Assembly: GCA_001600615.1 (NCBI GenBank)
Contig: BCKK01000008.1
Coordinates: forward strand, 781,604 to 845,603
Reading direction: 5' to 3'
From: Dioszegia crocea
Taxonomy: Eukaryota; Basidiomycota; Tremellomycetes; Tremellales; Bulleribasidiaceae
DNA length: 64,000 nt
Below the pieces are notes generated by a model that saw only the letters and a list, made by a program, of their open reading frames with translations, was not told where the DNA came from and made no database searches. Shown here piece after piece: positions 51,682 to 62,733 of this stretch. Position numbers and translations under genes: made by a program. Position 1 is the first letter of the stretch, and each line of letters starts with the position of its first letter.

Positions 51682-53908
51682 CTAAAACTTGAACTTTTCC
51701 GCCTTGCCCTTATCTTTTCCACCTTTACCTTTCGCATTACTCTCCTCTTTCCTCTGCCTCTTCTTCATTTCTTCATTCCGTACATCCTCAAACCCACTCC
51801 TGTCCACATCCGCACCAGGCACATGTACCCTCTGTGCCGAAGCCCGACTAGCATCATATTTCGCCTTGAGTTGTTCTTGTGTAAGATCGTCATCGCCTTC
51901 AACGGATATATCAACATCTCCAACTTTACGCTGTGGTGTCAGTCTAAGATCGTCCTTCCCAGTACAAGGAAGACTAACCTTATTGCCCCTGTCGTCCGCA
52001 CCCAACACCGCCGCCCCTCTACCAGGCGCCTTGCCCAAATTAGACATATCATACGCCGTCGAACTACCCATGAAACCCTTAGCCGTAGTCTCCCTCTCCG
52101 GAATAACCTGATACAGCTCCCTAGGTCCACTATCCTCTGATTGCGCCGCGGGCTTTTTGCGCAGATCGACAAAGTCGGGAGTTTCCAATCCGCCCGGAAC
52201 AGTAGATGTGACGGAGTTGTAACCGGAGGGCGTGGCGAGGCCAGAGGGTGTTTCGGTGCCGCCTGGTGGGACGCGAGAGCGGTTGGCACTGGGGATAGGT
52301 TCGGGTTCGGGGGCTGCTTCTTCCTCTTCCTCCTCATCTTCCTCTTCTTCGTCATCTGCAAGGTCAGTTGTGCTTCGGACGCCATGGGCGATGGGTGAAG
52401 GGAGTCAACTTACCATCTTCTGCTGGTTCGATTTCGCCCCATAGTTCTCGGTTGATTTCGTTTTGGTGCTGGAAGGAGGGTCAGCACATGTGTAAGGCTC
52501 GAGGCTGAGTAAAGACTTACAGCAATCTCGGCACCCTGTAGAACGCCAAACACATCTCCGTATAAAGGCCGGTTGAAGTCGTCCATTGGCGGTTTACCCC
52601 AACCTCCGGGATGGAAACCCCATTGCGCCCTGAAGTGTAAGCTAATCTATACATGCAAGCCATAGAGCAAAAGATAACTCACCCTGGCGGGATCGGCGCA
52701 TTCAAACCCTTAATCCGCAGGTTGGGATAACTAGGCGGCGGCCCGAATCGCTGCATGGCGATCAACCACGGTGGCGGCGCAAGCGGCGGGATACTCAACG
52801 CCTCCACGAGCTCATCGGACAGCTCTCCAGGCTTCTTCGTCCGCAGATCCGTCTCCAATTCCTTCCCCTCATAATACGCCTCGCCAAATTTAGACATGCT
52901 CGGCTTGCCCTGGAATTTGAAGAAGGCATCGTGAAGCTTTTGATAGTCGATGTCGATTTTACCCATTTTTGGCTGAACGCGCTCTCTAGTCTTTTGGCGC
53001 AGAGATTGATCGGCCTCTTTGGCTTTGACTGCATCTCGTTGTTCGCCTATACCCGTCTCGGCAATCCATGCTGCGTTTGTCAGTGAGGAACCAGGGGTGA
53101 AGAGGGTAGGGAGGATCTTACTTGGTAGTAGATACGGAGGCTTCTCAATACCTCGCTTGCCCGCCAGGTAGTCTCGCTTGGCGTTCCAGTGTGCGGGAAC
53201 GGGTACGGTGTTTCGGTAAGATTTGAGCGTCACGAGTAATCGAGGATCCCGAGCATCGCAATCAAACCACTCGACGACTTCTGGTCTCTCCACCAATTGT
53301 TTCAATTCCGCAACGGAGAGTTTCTGCAACCTGTCAGCTTTGCTCTGTACATCCAGTGTGAGTGAAAAACTCACTGCTGCTTTCCTCTTCTCCCGCCTCG
53401 TCATCCCGCTCTCATCCGCCGCCTTTTTCCTTCGCTCAGCCTGCTCTTCATCCTCATCCTCGTCATCTGAGTAATACACCTGTCCTTTTGTCGGAGCGCC
53501 ATCTACTGGAAATCCCTCCTCGTCCTGTTCTTGGAAATGGGCAAAAACACTGGCGAATGCTGCGTAGGCTGGATCAGAGGGGTCAATGGGAGGACCAAGG
53601 TCGATTGAGGTCGCTGCTGTAGATACCGAAGCGATAGACTGTGGGATTAGATTTTGCGCCAATTTCGGCTTCTTCGCCTGTTCATATGCGCCCTTGCCCA
53701 GCCTCCAACTCACCTCAACATCACTCTCCGTCTCTGCCTCACTTGCCGTGTCCGCTCCCGACACACTCCCACCTTTTCCCTTCTGCTTCGCCTTCAATCG
53801 CTTGAGGGCTCCTCGGGATTTCGCCGCTGACGATTTCACTTTCGCGCTGTCTCCGTTGACGTGCCCGTTTGGGGCTGAGCCATTCGGGGCTGCGACAGAG
53901 GTGGACAT
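51682..53908 (-). CDS. CUS1: Splicing factor SF3B subunit 2 (Cus1/SAP145)
   Basis: A U2 snRNP SF3b component that stabilises U2 at the branch point. The N-terminus MSTSVAAPNGSAPNGHVNGD is low-complexity, followed by basic RGALKRLKAKQKGK and acidic VYYSDDEDEDEEQAERRKK. The conserved core begins KLSVAELKQLVERPEVVEWFDCDARDPRLLVTLKSYRNTVPVP AHW (DUF382). The PSP motif region is PPPWLIAMQRFGPPPSYPNL, then IKGLNAPIPPG spliced to AQWGFHPGGWGKPPMDD and FNRPLYGDVFG. A long Glu run and Pro/Thr-rich tail end in FVDLRKKPAAQ, LYQVIPERE and a Lys/Gly-rich C-terminus. Six or so short introns. Divergent to MEX67. Confidence 0.93.
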
Positions 53909-54296
53909 GGCCTCTGTATCTGGCGAGTCAGAAGCAGACAGCTATATGTGAATAAGGAAGAGGTATAATTGGCAACAGATATACTATAGGCTTGTGAGTG
54001 TGAAGGCTGCAGCAAGCCTATTTTCGGCTCGAAGTAGTTAGGCGCGGAGGAATCCGGGGCAAACTTGACCGGAATTAAGCCGGACGACCATTCCGGATGC
54101 ATTTGGGTGGCGGCGTTCCCACCATAAGACCATGCCCCCTGCTCTTGTACTCATACATCTACACCATCTCACACCTAAGAGATACATACACAGCCTCCTA
54201 CTGAGGCAAGCGTCTCATATCAAAGAGACACACCCGGCGCAATTGCCATACGACCCCCTTCGCCTTCTTTCCTGAGCTAATTCCAAGCTCTCGAAG
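53909..54296. promoter_or_regulatory. Divergent promoter CUS1/MEX67
   Basis: A 388-bp spacer between two outward-facing mRNA-processing genes. No TATA box or repeat seen. Confidence 0.4.
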
Positions 54297-56989
54297 ATGT
54301 CGGCTTTCCAGCAGGCTCTTGCCAACCCCAATCCTCCAAATGGAGGTGGCGGGAATGCCTTCTCCATCCGTGGAGCAGCAAACGGTGCCCCGTCTGCAAG
54401 ATCCGCTATCAACGCGCTTCGGTCGGCGGGTATTCGCAAAGATAGTCCAGGGATGGATGTGGATGGCGGAGGAGGCAGACCCGATAGGACGGGTGGCGGG
54501 AGAGGTAGAGGACGAGGAGGTGGTGGGGGAGCAGCCAGGAGCTCGGGTCCGCTTGATCAGGTATGTTTATTAATGTTCTAGCTTTCAACTTCTGGCCCCT
54601 TTCGAGGTGGAGGAGAGGCGACTCGAGGTGTCAATCCTTTCTGGGTCGATTCCTTTCTAATTGCGCCACCGGTCCGTCGAGGGCCCAATCGATCGCCTCT
54701 CCTGCGCCGCGGTGGCGTTCCCTCCCTCCTAGCGACTGCAAGATGAATATGGATCGTACGCTTACACCAATCTTTCCCGACAACTCATACACTACTCGCC
54801 CTTCATTCCGCCCACCTCCCACTCAACCGCGTTTCCATCCTATTCCTTCCCGACCCCGTCTTCCTCTGTACCCAACCTATCAACCCACCCATCACTCATA
54901 TCGACAGTCCGGCCGACCCCCACGAGCGCGAAACGATGCACCCTACAGTCGACCGCCGCGACCCCAATACGACCGGGATACCCGGAACAATGCACCCGGT
55001 CCATCACGAAATAGCGACGCTGCCCGGCCATTGAGCCTGGCCTCGCGATTAGGTCGTGGCGGTGCCGCTCGACCCAATACGAACCCTCGGCGTCAGGCCG
55101 AGGGCACACCCCCTATGCTCCGAACCCACACACCAGCCGATGACGAGAAGGCCAAGAAGGAGCAGGCCAAGATCCTCAGTTCGAAATTGAGGAATGAAAA
55201 GATGAAGGAGTGGTTGAGGAACAGAGTCATCAGTCCTGGTGTGATGGATATGTCGGTAGGTCATATACTGGATTTAATTGAGAAGAGAATCCAAGCTGAT
55301 ATTTAGAAACTACCCCAAGATGAATATCTCAGAAAAGAAGATATCGTCGCACCAGGTCATCGCAATGCGTCCCCAGTTGTCGGGACGGTATTCTGGAGGC
55401 TGATAGATGTGGATGTGCAAAAGGTGAGCTGATCCACATTTGAAGAGGGAAGTTGCTTACACCAAGGCAACCGGTATCAACGTCCACACCCTGTCCCTGG
55501 CCAATAATGAGCTATCGGATTTTGGACCCCTGGACAAACTTGCCTATTCCCTTCCGCACATCCGAGCGCTGGACCTGAGCAACAACCCCGTTAAAGACAT
55601 CAACGAGCTGGATATCCTGCTTGCTCGAGGTGAAAAGAAGGGGAATGCAATGGCGGGCAATGGAAGTTTGAAGTCTCTCATCGAGCTCAAGTTGAATGGG
55701 TGCGAGTTCAGAGAGACGATGTTGCAGCAGGAAAAGGGCGACGAGAAGTATCAACAGTGAGTCATTGCCGGTCTAGAGACGTACAAGGGGCAAAGCTGAT
55801 CATTCTAGCGAAATCTTGCGTCGTTTCCCGGGTTTGCTCATCCTGGACGGCGTTAACCTAAACCGAATCATCTTCCCAATTGAACGCAAACCCAAAGTCT
55901 ACCTACCAGACGACATCAAGCGTCAATTCCACTCTCAACCTCTTACATTCCCCACGGACGTTCAGGGCGGGTTTATCGATAATGAAATGGTCAATAAATT
56001 CGTTATGGCCTTCTGTGCCAAGTAAGCTTTCTGATCTATGACTTGAAGTAAGCTGACAACAAGATTTTTCCCATTGTTCGACACGAGCCGTGCAGACCTC
56101 CTGCAAGCATACTCCCCCACCGCAACCCTTTCTGTCGGCTTCAATCCCCTGAAGTCCCGATCCCACCTCGCTCTATCAAAAATCGAACCATCCCGCCTCG
56201 AACGCACCAATGTCCCCTACAATCCTTGGACAGACCTGCCCGGCCGAAACCTCTTCCGTCTATCTACGATGGAACAGCGATTACATACCCTGAAATCACC
56301 GGTAGATGGGGATGATCTCAGTCGGTGGTGGCATTCCATACCCGCCACCAAACATCCGCTTACCGATCCAAGCAAGTGGTGTATCGATTCTTGGGTCTTG
56401 GATGGGGAAGGGGTCGATACGAAGTTGTGCGCGATGATACAGGGAGAATTCTTGGAGAGTGAGTTTTTTATGCCTTTTTGATGGTCAAGAAGTAGAAGCT
56501 GACATTTTAGTGCCTTCTGGATCTCATCGTTCATTCTCACGGACCTTCATCTTGGCCGATGCCTCTCAGGGTACGGCGTAAGTTTAATCGCCCCCGTATA
56601 TGATGGGATCAAGCTTACACCCCAGCGCACACGCAGCAGGCTGGCCATGTCAAGTCCTCTCCGATACCCTTATCGTACACCCCTATCTATCCACAGAGGC
56701 ATTCGACCATAACCGGTCCGTGGCGATTGAGGGGGTAACCATTGTACCTCCTCAACCTGTCGCCATTCCCGCGGAGCTCCAACCTACACCTACCGATTTG
56801 AACGCCAGCACAAATTCAAATACTGGCAATACCAACCAAGATGCTTTGGTTGCCCAATTGAGGCAGGCGACGGGGATGAATGTCGCTTTTGCGAAATTGT
56901 GCTTGGAGCAGAATGGGTGGGAGTTTGAGGTGGCAAGGCGGAACTTTGAGGAGATTAAGGGGACTATCCCGCCTGAGGCGTTCCAGTAG
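54297..56989 (+). CDS. MEX67: mRNA export factor Mex67/NXF1 (TAP)
   Basis: The large subunit of the bulk mRNA exporter. Exon 1 (ATG 54297) is MSAFQQALANPNPPNGGGGN with an RGG-rich region (GGGRGRGRGGGGGAARSSG). A later exon has SKLRNEKMKEWLRNRVIS, spliced at 55255/55312 to KLPQDEYLRKEDIVAPGHR. Leucine-rich repeats follow: HTLSLANNELSDFGPLDKLA, LPHIRALDLSNNPVKD, LIELKLNGCEF, FPGLLILDGV. The NTF2-like domain covers GFIDNEMVNKFVMAFCAKFF, LLQAYSPTATLSV and SWVLDGEGVDTKLCAMIQGEFLE. It ends with a TAP-C UBA-like domain (QDALVAQLRQATGMNVAFAKLCLEQNGWEFEVARRNFEE). The region 54600-54990 is the least certain for splicing; an RRM is not obvious. Confidence 0.9.
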
Positions 56990-57682
56990 GGTGGCTGGGT
57001 GGGATTAGGAATTGGGAAGGGGGAAGAGTAGGGATGGGAGGAAAGAGGAGAACAGGCGGGCGAAGGATCAAGGAAAGGAAGTCTGGGTGGTTAGGAATTT
57101 ATCGAGGTGTACCATATTGTTGGAAATCAGGGGGGCCGAATGAGAAAACCCAAAAACACACTCTTCATCATTCGTATATCTCCCCTTCCCCCTCTATCGA
57201 TCAATCAATTAATCAACTACCCCATCGCACCATATCAGATCATCGTCACCACCCCAAATATTCTTACATACCTCTCAGGCATCATCATGACCCGATCGAA
57301 CGGCATTCGACAATCAGATATCACAACCAAACTTCGTTCGCGACATCACCCCCACTCTACCTTTATGTATAGGCCCAAACGGGCATTCTTGCTCTGTAGA
57401 TATGCGCCTAGCCTAGCTTTCTTCTCTGGCCTGAGGGTCTTGTAGTTCTATGTATTAAATCCCATGTCGACTCTGGAGCCTGGACTCTGGAGCTACATAC
57501 CCCACTTTACCCCACTCTACTTCGTGGTTCCGGGGACCAATCGTCAAAAGGTCCAAACTATTAGTGTCTTCACAATTGGACCCTTATACCATCGCCGGTC
57601 GAAAGGCGCTCAGCGTGTATATAAAGAGCTGTCCAACGAAGCAGAAGTCCAGTCCACCTAACCGACTACAGCGACACAAATC
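56990..57682. promoter_or_regulatory. Intergenic region with TATA box of the aldehyde dehydrogenase
   Basis: TATATAAAG at 57618-57626 lies 57 bp before the ATG at 57683, a good core promoter. The rest (56990-57600) is the 3' region of MEX67; open frames there look non-coding. Confidence 0.6.
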
Positions 57683-59889
57683 ATGCGCACTTCAGTCCTA
57701 AGTCTTGTAGGCGCGAAACGCGCGCAATCGATAACACGAAATCATCTCCCGAGATACTTGTCGACTACCATCACTCGAGCTGCCTTACCTCGGATCCCAC
57801 TGTACATTGGAGGGAAAGACGTCGATCAGTCTTCAGGAGGGACGGTGACGAAGCATCATGCCAAAACAGGGGAACCGAGCTGTGAAGTCGTCGTTGCTGG
57901 CGAGGAGGAAACGTAAGTTGATTTTGGCCTGGACTTGTCTCTCAATTGTGCGGAGTCTGGAGGTCCCTGATCATTTGCTGATGATATAGATCCAATGCTA
58001 TTATGTCTAGTAAAGAGGCTTTTGGGATATGGAGAGATACCCAGCCTTACGAACGGCGGAAAGTGATCTTGAAGGTGTGTACAATGCCCAAATTCTCGGA
58101 GACCTTTCAGCATTGCGCGATCCTGACGCGACCTAGGCTTTAGACCTTCTGAAAGATCGCTTCGACGATCTGCGAACAGCTCTTCTGGCCGATGTCAGCA
58201 TGTCTGAAATCAGTATAGCGATGGATAGGAAATCATCAGCGGCTTTGGTAGAGGGAGCAGCTCAAACGTGAGTTCCGACCACCCGATCTGATAGGGAGCA
58301 CGAGCGTGTAATGGGTCATTGCTCATATGCATAGGGTACTATCGATCAGAGTGAGCAGTATGGATACTCAATTTGAGCTCAAGCTGATGGTATAGGGTGT
58401 GATACCGCCAACAGCTGATGGGGCTGAGGTGATTACGACTCGGGAACCCTTTGGACCAGTGCTTAGTATTCCCGCTTTCAACTTCCCAATGACTCTAGGT
58501 CTGAGATCGATCGGTGAGTTCCCCTTGCTTCCGTGCCCGGTGCAATGTAGAGTGTATAGCTGACGTTCATAGTCGACCCCCTCGCTTGCGGTAATACGGT
58601 CATCTTCAAATGTGAGTCAATCTCCCTCCAGCACCTTGCGCGAGAGCAGGCCTGTTCCACGTTCGCGATCAGCGGTCTTATAGGACATCTCGGAACGCAA
58701 ATCATCGAGGGACTACGCTGATCTCTCAGCCTCCCTACACATCCCTCAAATGCACACCCTCTTCCACTCTATATTCGCCGATGCGGGTCTACCAGCCGGT
58801 GCTCTGCAAATACTGCATTGCTCGGAGAAAGACGTGGCGGGGAGGGTAGAGCAGATGATTGCACATCCTGAAGTTCGGGTATGTAATGGAATTGATGGCG
58901 GGACTTGTGCTGACCGAGATAGATGGTCAACTTTACTGGATCTACAAAGCTTGGCCGGATATTAGCGGCTCAATGCGGGAAACACCTGAAGTGAGTCATG
59001 ATATCCAGTCCAGTAGGGATAAGCACGATCGCTGATCTACAGACCATCTATAATGGAGCTAGGCGGTAAATCAGCCGCCATAGTCCTGGAATCTGCGGAT
59101 CTGAAACTCGCAGCCAACAATGTAAGCTTGCAACATGCCCTTCCTACGCGATTTGCTCGCCGCAGCTGATACCATTCAGATCCTCTTTGGCGCACTGTTC
59201 AATTCGGGACAGGTCTGCATGTCGACAGAACGAGTGCTTGTCCACGAAACCATCGCGCCGGCTTTGGAGGCGGAGATGATGCAGCAATGGAATGAAGTGA
59301 AGGACAAGACGTTTGATGTTGTACGACAGGAGTCTATCGGGGAAGTTGAGGGGATGGTGGAGGAGGCAGTGGGACAGGTACGTCCATTCCTGAACCTGAT
59401 CTGTTCCATCTCACCCCGCCCCTACCCATCATCGCCTACATGGACACTCACATACTTTTGAGATCAGTGCTGAAATACGAATAGGGGGCCAAACGTCTCA
59501 CACCAACATCAGCTTCTTCCCAAATCCTCACCAATCTCACTCCCAATTCCTCAATCTGGGAGAATGAGACCTTCTCTCCCATGCTCACCCTCACTTCCTT
59601 CTCAACCCAATCTGACCTCCTATCCAAGCTCAACTCCGTCCCCACCGGATTATCCGCATCGATCTTTGGCGAAACCTCATCCGCAGTCGCATTGGCGAGA
59701 CGGGTCGATTGCGGAGCGGTACATATCAACGGCATGACGATTCATGACGAGGCGTCTTTACCTTTCGGTGGTGTGAGAGATAGTGGATGGGGGAGGTACA
59801 ACGGACAAGGAGCTGTTGAGGGTTTCACGTGGATGAAGCATGTGAGAATAGTGAGGGACGCTCACGCGCTACCACTGGGGGCGCTGTAG
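57683..59889 (+). CDS. NAD(P)-dependent aldehyde dehydrogenase, probably mitochondrial
   Basis: ALDH superfamily, closest in feel to salicylaldehyde/vanillin-type enzymes. The N-terminus MRTSVLSLVGAKRAQSITRN...RYLSTTITRAAL is Arg/Ser-rich without acids, a likely mitochondrial presequence. Then come IPLYIGGKDVDQSSGG, SKEAFGIWRDTQPYERRKV, REPFGPVLSIPAFNFPMTLGLRSI and DPLACGNTVIFKTSE (cofactor fold). The Trp of the usual PWN is Phe here (AFNFP), Asn kept. Next is VNFTGSTKLGRILA, catalytic Glu in IMELGGKSAAIV and catalytic Cys in FNSGQVCMSTERV. The end is ENETFSPMLTLTSF, CGAVHINGMTIHDEASLPFGGVRDSGWGRY. About nine short introns. Confidence 0.9.
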
Positions 59890-60045
59890 AGCTCGAGAGC
59901 CAACTGATGTAGGACTTGCTGAAGGATATGAATAGCCCAGTATTATCATGCTATGACCTAAACGAAACGCCGCATCGGGTGCTCTACTATACTACAATCG
60001 TGGTGGCTATACAATGTCCAGAGAATGTTTTTACAGGTATATTAC

Positions 60046-61161
60046 TTACAACGGGGAAAAGTCCTGCTCACGCCCATAATCCACCAGCCCCACAAACTCC
60101 AGACCATCCACCTTGTCCTGTATACCCTTCTTCCACTTCTTCCGCGCCTTTGTTGACATACTGTGCTTCCTGAACTGATACACTTTTTGCAGCTGCTCTT
60201 CCATCGTCCGCCTCAGCGTCTGGCTAAACCCCGCTCCCTGTTCCTGACCCTCTACCTCCAATCTATCCCCAACTCTTCCATCCCTGCTCATCCCACCACC
60301 TAAACCGATCACCCTTACGTGCACACCTCGGTCCACATTTGCGGTGACTAGGTAGAGGCATAGCATTTTAGACCAATGCTCATACAGCTTCGATGACATG
60401 CAGACTGGTTTGATGTGCATTGGCAAATGGGGGAGGCCTTTGTGGATGTCAACCTTACGAGTGGGGGTGGGCTTCCCGAAGAGGATGTCGAGCTGTTTGA
60501 GCCCATCTGGCCAAGTGGCTTTGAATGCCAGGATGGGATCACAGCGAATAAAGTGGAGGATTATGTGCTGAAGCCCGTGAAATGTCTCGGCGAAGGGATG
60601 TATGTTCGTGACGAGGCCCATAGGTAGGTTATCGAGGTGAGTGAGACGGATGACTCTAGGTTGGAGGTTGGATAAGAAGGGGAATTCGTAGTTGGGATGG
60701 AAGACGTCGTATGACTGAAGGGTGAGGGTTCGGAGGTGAGGGAATAATGTAGAGGAGTCGACCATGTCAAATTGTCGTGGTTCGTCTGTGATGTAGATGA
60801 GGTGTTTGACATAGGAGAGTTGTTCTAGCTTTTTAGGGGAGAGGGATAGGGGATGGTAAGGGAGTGGCTCTCCGCCTGGCGACGAACTGGTAGGCTGGGG
60901 CGAGTCCACACCGCCGAGCAAGTAATGGTAGTACGATGGGTCCGCAGCATTATGGTTGCTCCGCTCCTTCCTGACCGGGACACCATCTGATTGACCATAC
61001 AGAGCCTGGCCGGCCATCTCCAGCAATTGTCGACTGGTACGACATAAGCGTGCAAGGTCGTCAATGTTGAGTGATGGTAGGATATGTTCCGGGAAGATAT
61101 CGGTCCATCCTCTGTCGAGTACTTTGGCTTTATTGGAAGCGGAAGAAGGAGTAGGGGTCAT
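60046..61161 (-). CDS. F-box-like family member 15, minus strand, 371 aa
   Basis: Intact intronless frame, MTPTPSSASNKAKVLDRGWT. No hydrophobic anchor. F-box at 20-56 (TDIFPEHILPSLNIDDLARLCRTSRQLLEMAGQALYG), the clearest canonical F-box of the set. Then comes SDGVPVRKE and a relaxed YYHYLLGG. The body has SPKKLEQLSYVKHLIYITDEPRQFD, LFPHLRTLTLQSYD, FPFLSNLQPRVIRLTHLDNLP, HIILHFIRCD, TWPDGLKQLDILFGKP and VHVRVIGLGGG. The C-terminus is FVGLVDYGREQDFSPL. It is separated from the main array by CUS1, MEX67 and the dehydrogenase, and inverted. Confidence 0.86.
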   Translation of the reverse strand: MTPTPSSASNKAKVLDRGWTDIFPEHILPSLNIDDLARLCRTSRQLLEMAGQALYGQSDGVPVRKERSNHNAADPSYYHYLLGGVDSPQPTSSSPGGEPLPYHPLSLSPKKLEQLSYVKHLIYITDEPRQFDMVDSSTLFPHLRTLTLQSYDVFHPNYEFPFLSNLQPRVIRLTHLDNLPMGLVTNIHPFAETFHGLQHIILHFIRCDPILAFKATWPDGLKQLDILFGKPTPTRKVDIHKGLPHLPMHIKPVCMSSKLYEHWSKMLCLYLVTANVDRGVHVRVIGLGGGMSRDGRVGDRLEVEGQEQGAGFSQTLRRTMEEQLQKVYQFRKHSMSTKARKKWKKGIQDKVDGLEFVGLVDYGREQDFSPL

Positions 61162-61407
61162 GACTGACTGGTGAGTGATGCTGTATCAGTACTGGGGGGT
61201 GATTGTAGACGCAAGAAGGTGCTCTTGATGTGACCGAGCGGAAAGTTATTAAATTAGCTTTGAGTTGAAGCCCGTGCGTAGGAAATTCAGATGAAACATT
61301 GACTCGATTCAGCTGTGGCGCCACAGACGTGCCACATTTCCCGTGCCATACATAATTGACTGAGTCAACCCAAAGCCTGGGATCAGTATCATACCAAGCA
61401 TACATGA
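61162..61407. other. Spacer between members 15 and 16
   Basis: A 246-bp gap between two minus-strand family genes. CAGCTGTGGCGCCACAG at 61310-61326 is a small imperfect palindrome; nothing else. Confidence 0.4.
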
Positions 61408-62733
61408 TCAGAACGCTACATTACCTCCTTCTCGCCAATATCCATCGGAGCTGATGATCTCCATGTCATCCGCTCTATGCCTTGCCTCCTGCATTTCTAC
61501 TCCCCGCTCAATGAGAGCGCAGACATAAGCTTCTCGCAGGTCACCGGGGAAATCGGCTCCAAGCTGCTGATACATCACGTCTCCGTTCATCATCCGTAGA
61601 TGTTGCAATAATGCAAAGGTTGCCGTTGGGGGCTCCTCCGCATCGCCGAACCCAACCACGCGAATCCGCGTCTCATTGGCAAATGCGGAAGCCGCCAAAT
61701 AGGCAATATTTGTCACAGTCGTATTGAGACAGCAGCGATCTACCTCGCGGTCATTGTAATTGTGATTGAGGATTGAGTCGAAAAGCTGCTCCTGGCCCGT
61801 ATCGTCATCCGAAAGATCCGAGCAGTCGTCGTCTGCTATGGCCGTCCAGGCGGCGGACGTTTCTCCTTGCGCCGGTATCTCGCCCGGAATTACGGACCGG
61901 ACCCGCGAGCAGTTGAAACCGACGACCGAAAAGACCAGATCGAGCTGACGCATGCTCCCGGGCCAAGCGACACAGGGTGTCTGCCGCTGCAATGGCCAAC
62001 GGCAATATCTCGTCGCATCTCTGAGCGATGTGCTGAAATGAAGGGTGACTTTTTGAGCTTGAGCCCCAATTTGGGAAGTCAAACGGAAGAAGAATGGACT
62101 ACCCAAGTCTCTGATGCGGGTCAACCGAATATGGCTCGGTCGGAGATGTATGAGAAATGGCGCGCTCCGCTCGAAAAGGTAGCCGCTTTCTGCTAGTCCG
62201 AACGTGAGGATCTGCAGGGATGGGAATAGGTTGCGAGCTGTGGGTGTCTGGAAAGAGGGACTATGGATACACGGATGGAAGGTGAGGTGTTGAACTCGAC
62301 CGAGAAGATCTCTTTTGAAGGGGGACATGTCATCGAGTAGGGCAGGAGAATTAGGAGGGGGACCTTCCGTTTGCCATTTGGGGGTGCCGAACGGAAGGGC
62401 GTCTGCGGCTGGTGGGAAGATGCTTTGCGGAAAGACTTGTCCGCAGTAATCATATTCGTCGATCCCATACTCGACGCCCAGCTTTGTTCCGTACAGCCAA
62501 TGACCGGCCACCTCGTGGAAGAGATGATTCACGCGCAAGAACCTAGCGAGGTCTTGCTGCGAAGAGTGGCGAAAGACCTCAAAGAGGATGTCAGGGATGA
62601 TGATAATGGGGGTACATGGGGGAGCAGCAAGCTCGTCGATAAGGTAACTGAGGAGGTGATCGATGGTAGCGGTCACCAAGCTCATCCCTAGACTGACGAA
62701 GGATCGGATAGGACCGGGGCGTATCGACGACAT
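61408..62733 (-). CDS. F-box-like family member 16, minus strand, 441 aa
   Basis: Intact intronless frame, MSSIRPGPIRSFVSLGMSLV. The N-terminus is only weakly hydrophobic/amphipathic. F-box at 44-82 (IIIIPDILFEVFRHSSQQDLARFLRVNHLFHEVAGHWLYG), then TKLGVEYGIDEYDY. The body has SPFKRDLLGRVQHLTFHPC, LFPSLQILTFGLAE, APFLIHLRPSHIRLTRIRDLG, QIGAQAQKVTLHFS and AWPGSMRQLDLVFSV. A long acidic insert (DDDCSDLSDDDTGQEQLFDS) not found in other members precedes IAYLAASAFANETRIRVVGFG. The C-terminus EIISSDGYWREGGNVAF keeps the pattern loosely. The most diverged full-length member. Confidence 0.84.
   Translation of the reverse strand: MSSIRPGPIRSFVSLGMSLVTATIDHLLSYLIDELAAPPCTPIIIIPDILFEVFRHSSQQDLARFLRVNHLFHEVAGHWLYGTKLGVEYGIDEYDYCGQVFPQSIFPPAADALPFGTPKWQTEGPPPNSPALLDDMSPFKRDLLGRVQHLTFHPCIHSPSFQTPTARNLFPSLQILTFGLAESGYLFERSAPFLIHLRPSHIRLTRIRDLGSPFFFRLTSQIGAQAQKVTLHFSTSLRDATRYCRWPLQRQTPCVAWPGSMRQLDLVFSVVGFNCSRVRSVIPGEIPAQGETSAAWTAIADDDCSDLSDDDTGQEQLFDSILNHNYNDREVDRCCLNTTVTNIAYLAASAFANETRIRVVGFGDAEEPPTATFALLQHLRMMNGDVMYQQLGADFPGDLREAYVCALIERGVEMQEARHRADDMEIISSDGYWREGGNVAF

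Noticed and set aside
54563..55306. One long ORF as a separate gene inside MEX67
   Set aside because: Only part of it (about 55040-55255) is protein-like, and that part splices into the MEX67 leucine-rich-repeat exons; its first ATG lies in intron sequence.
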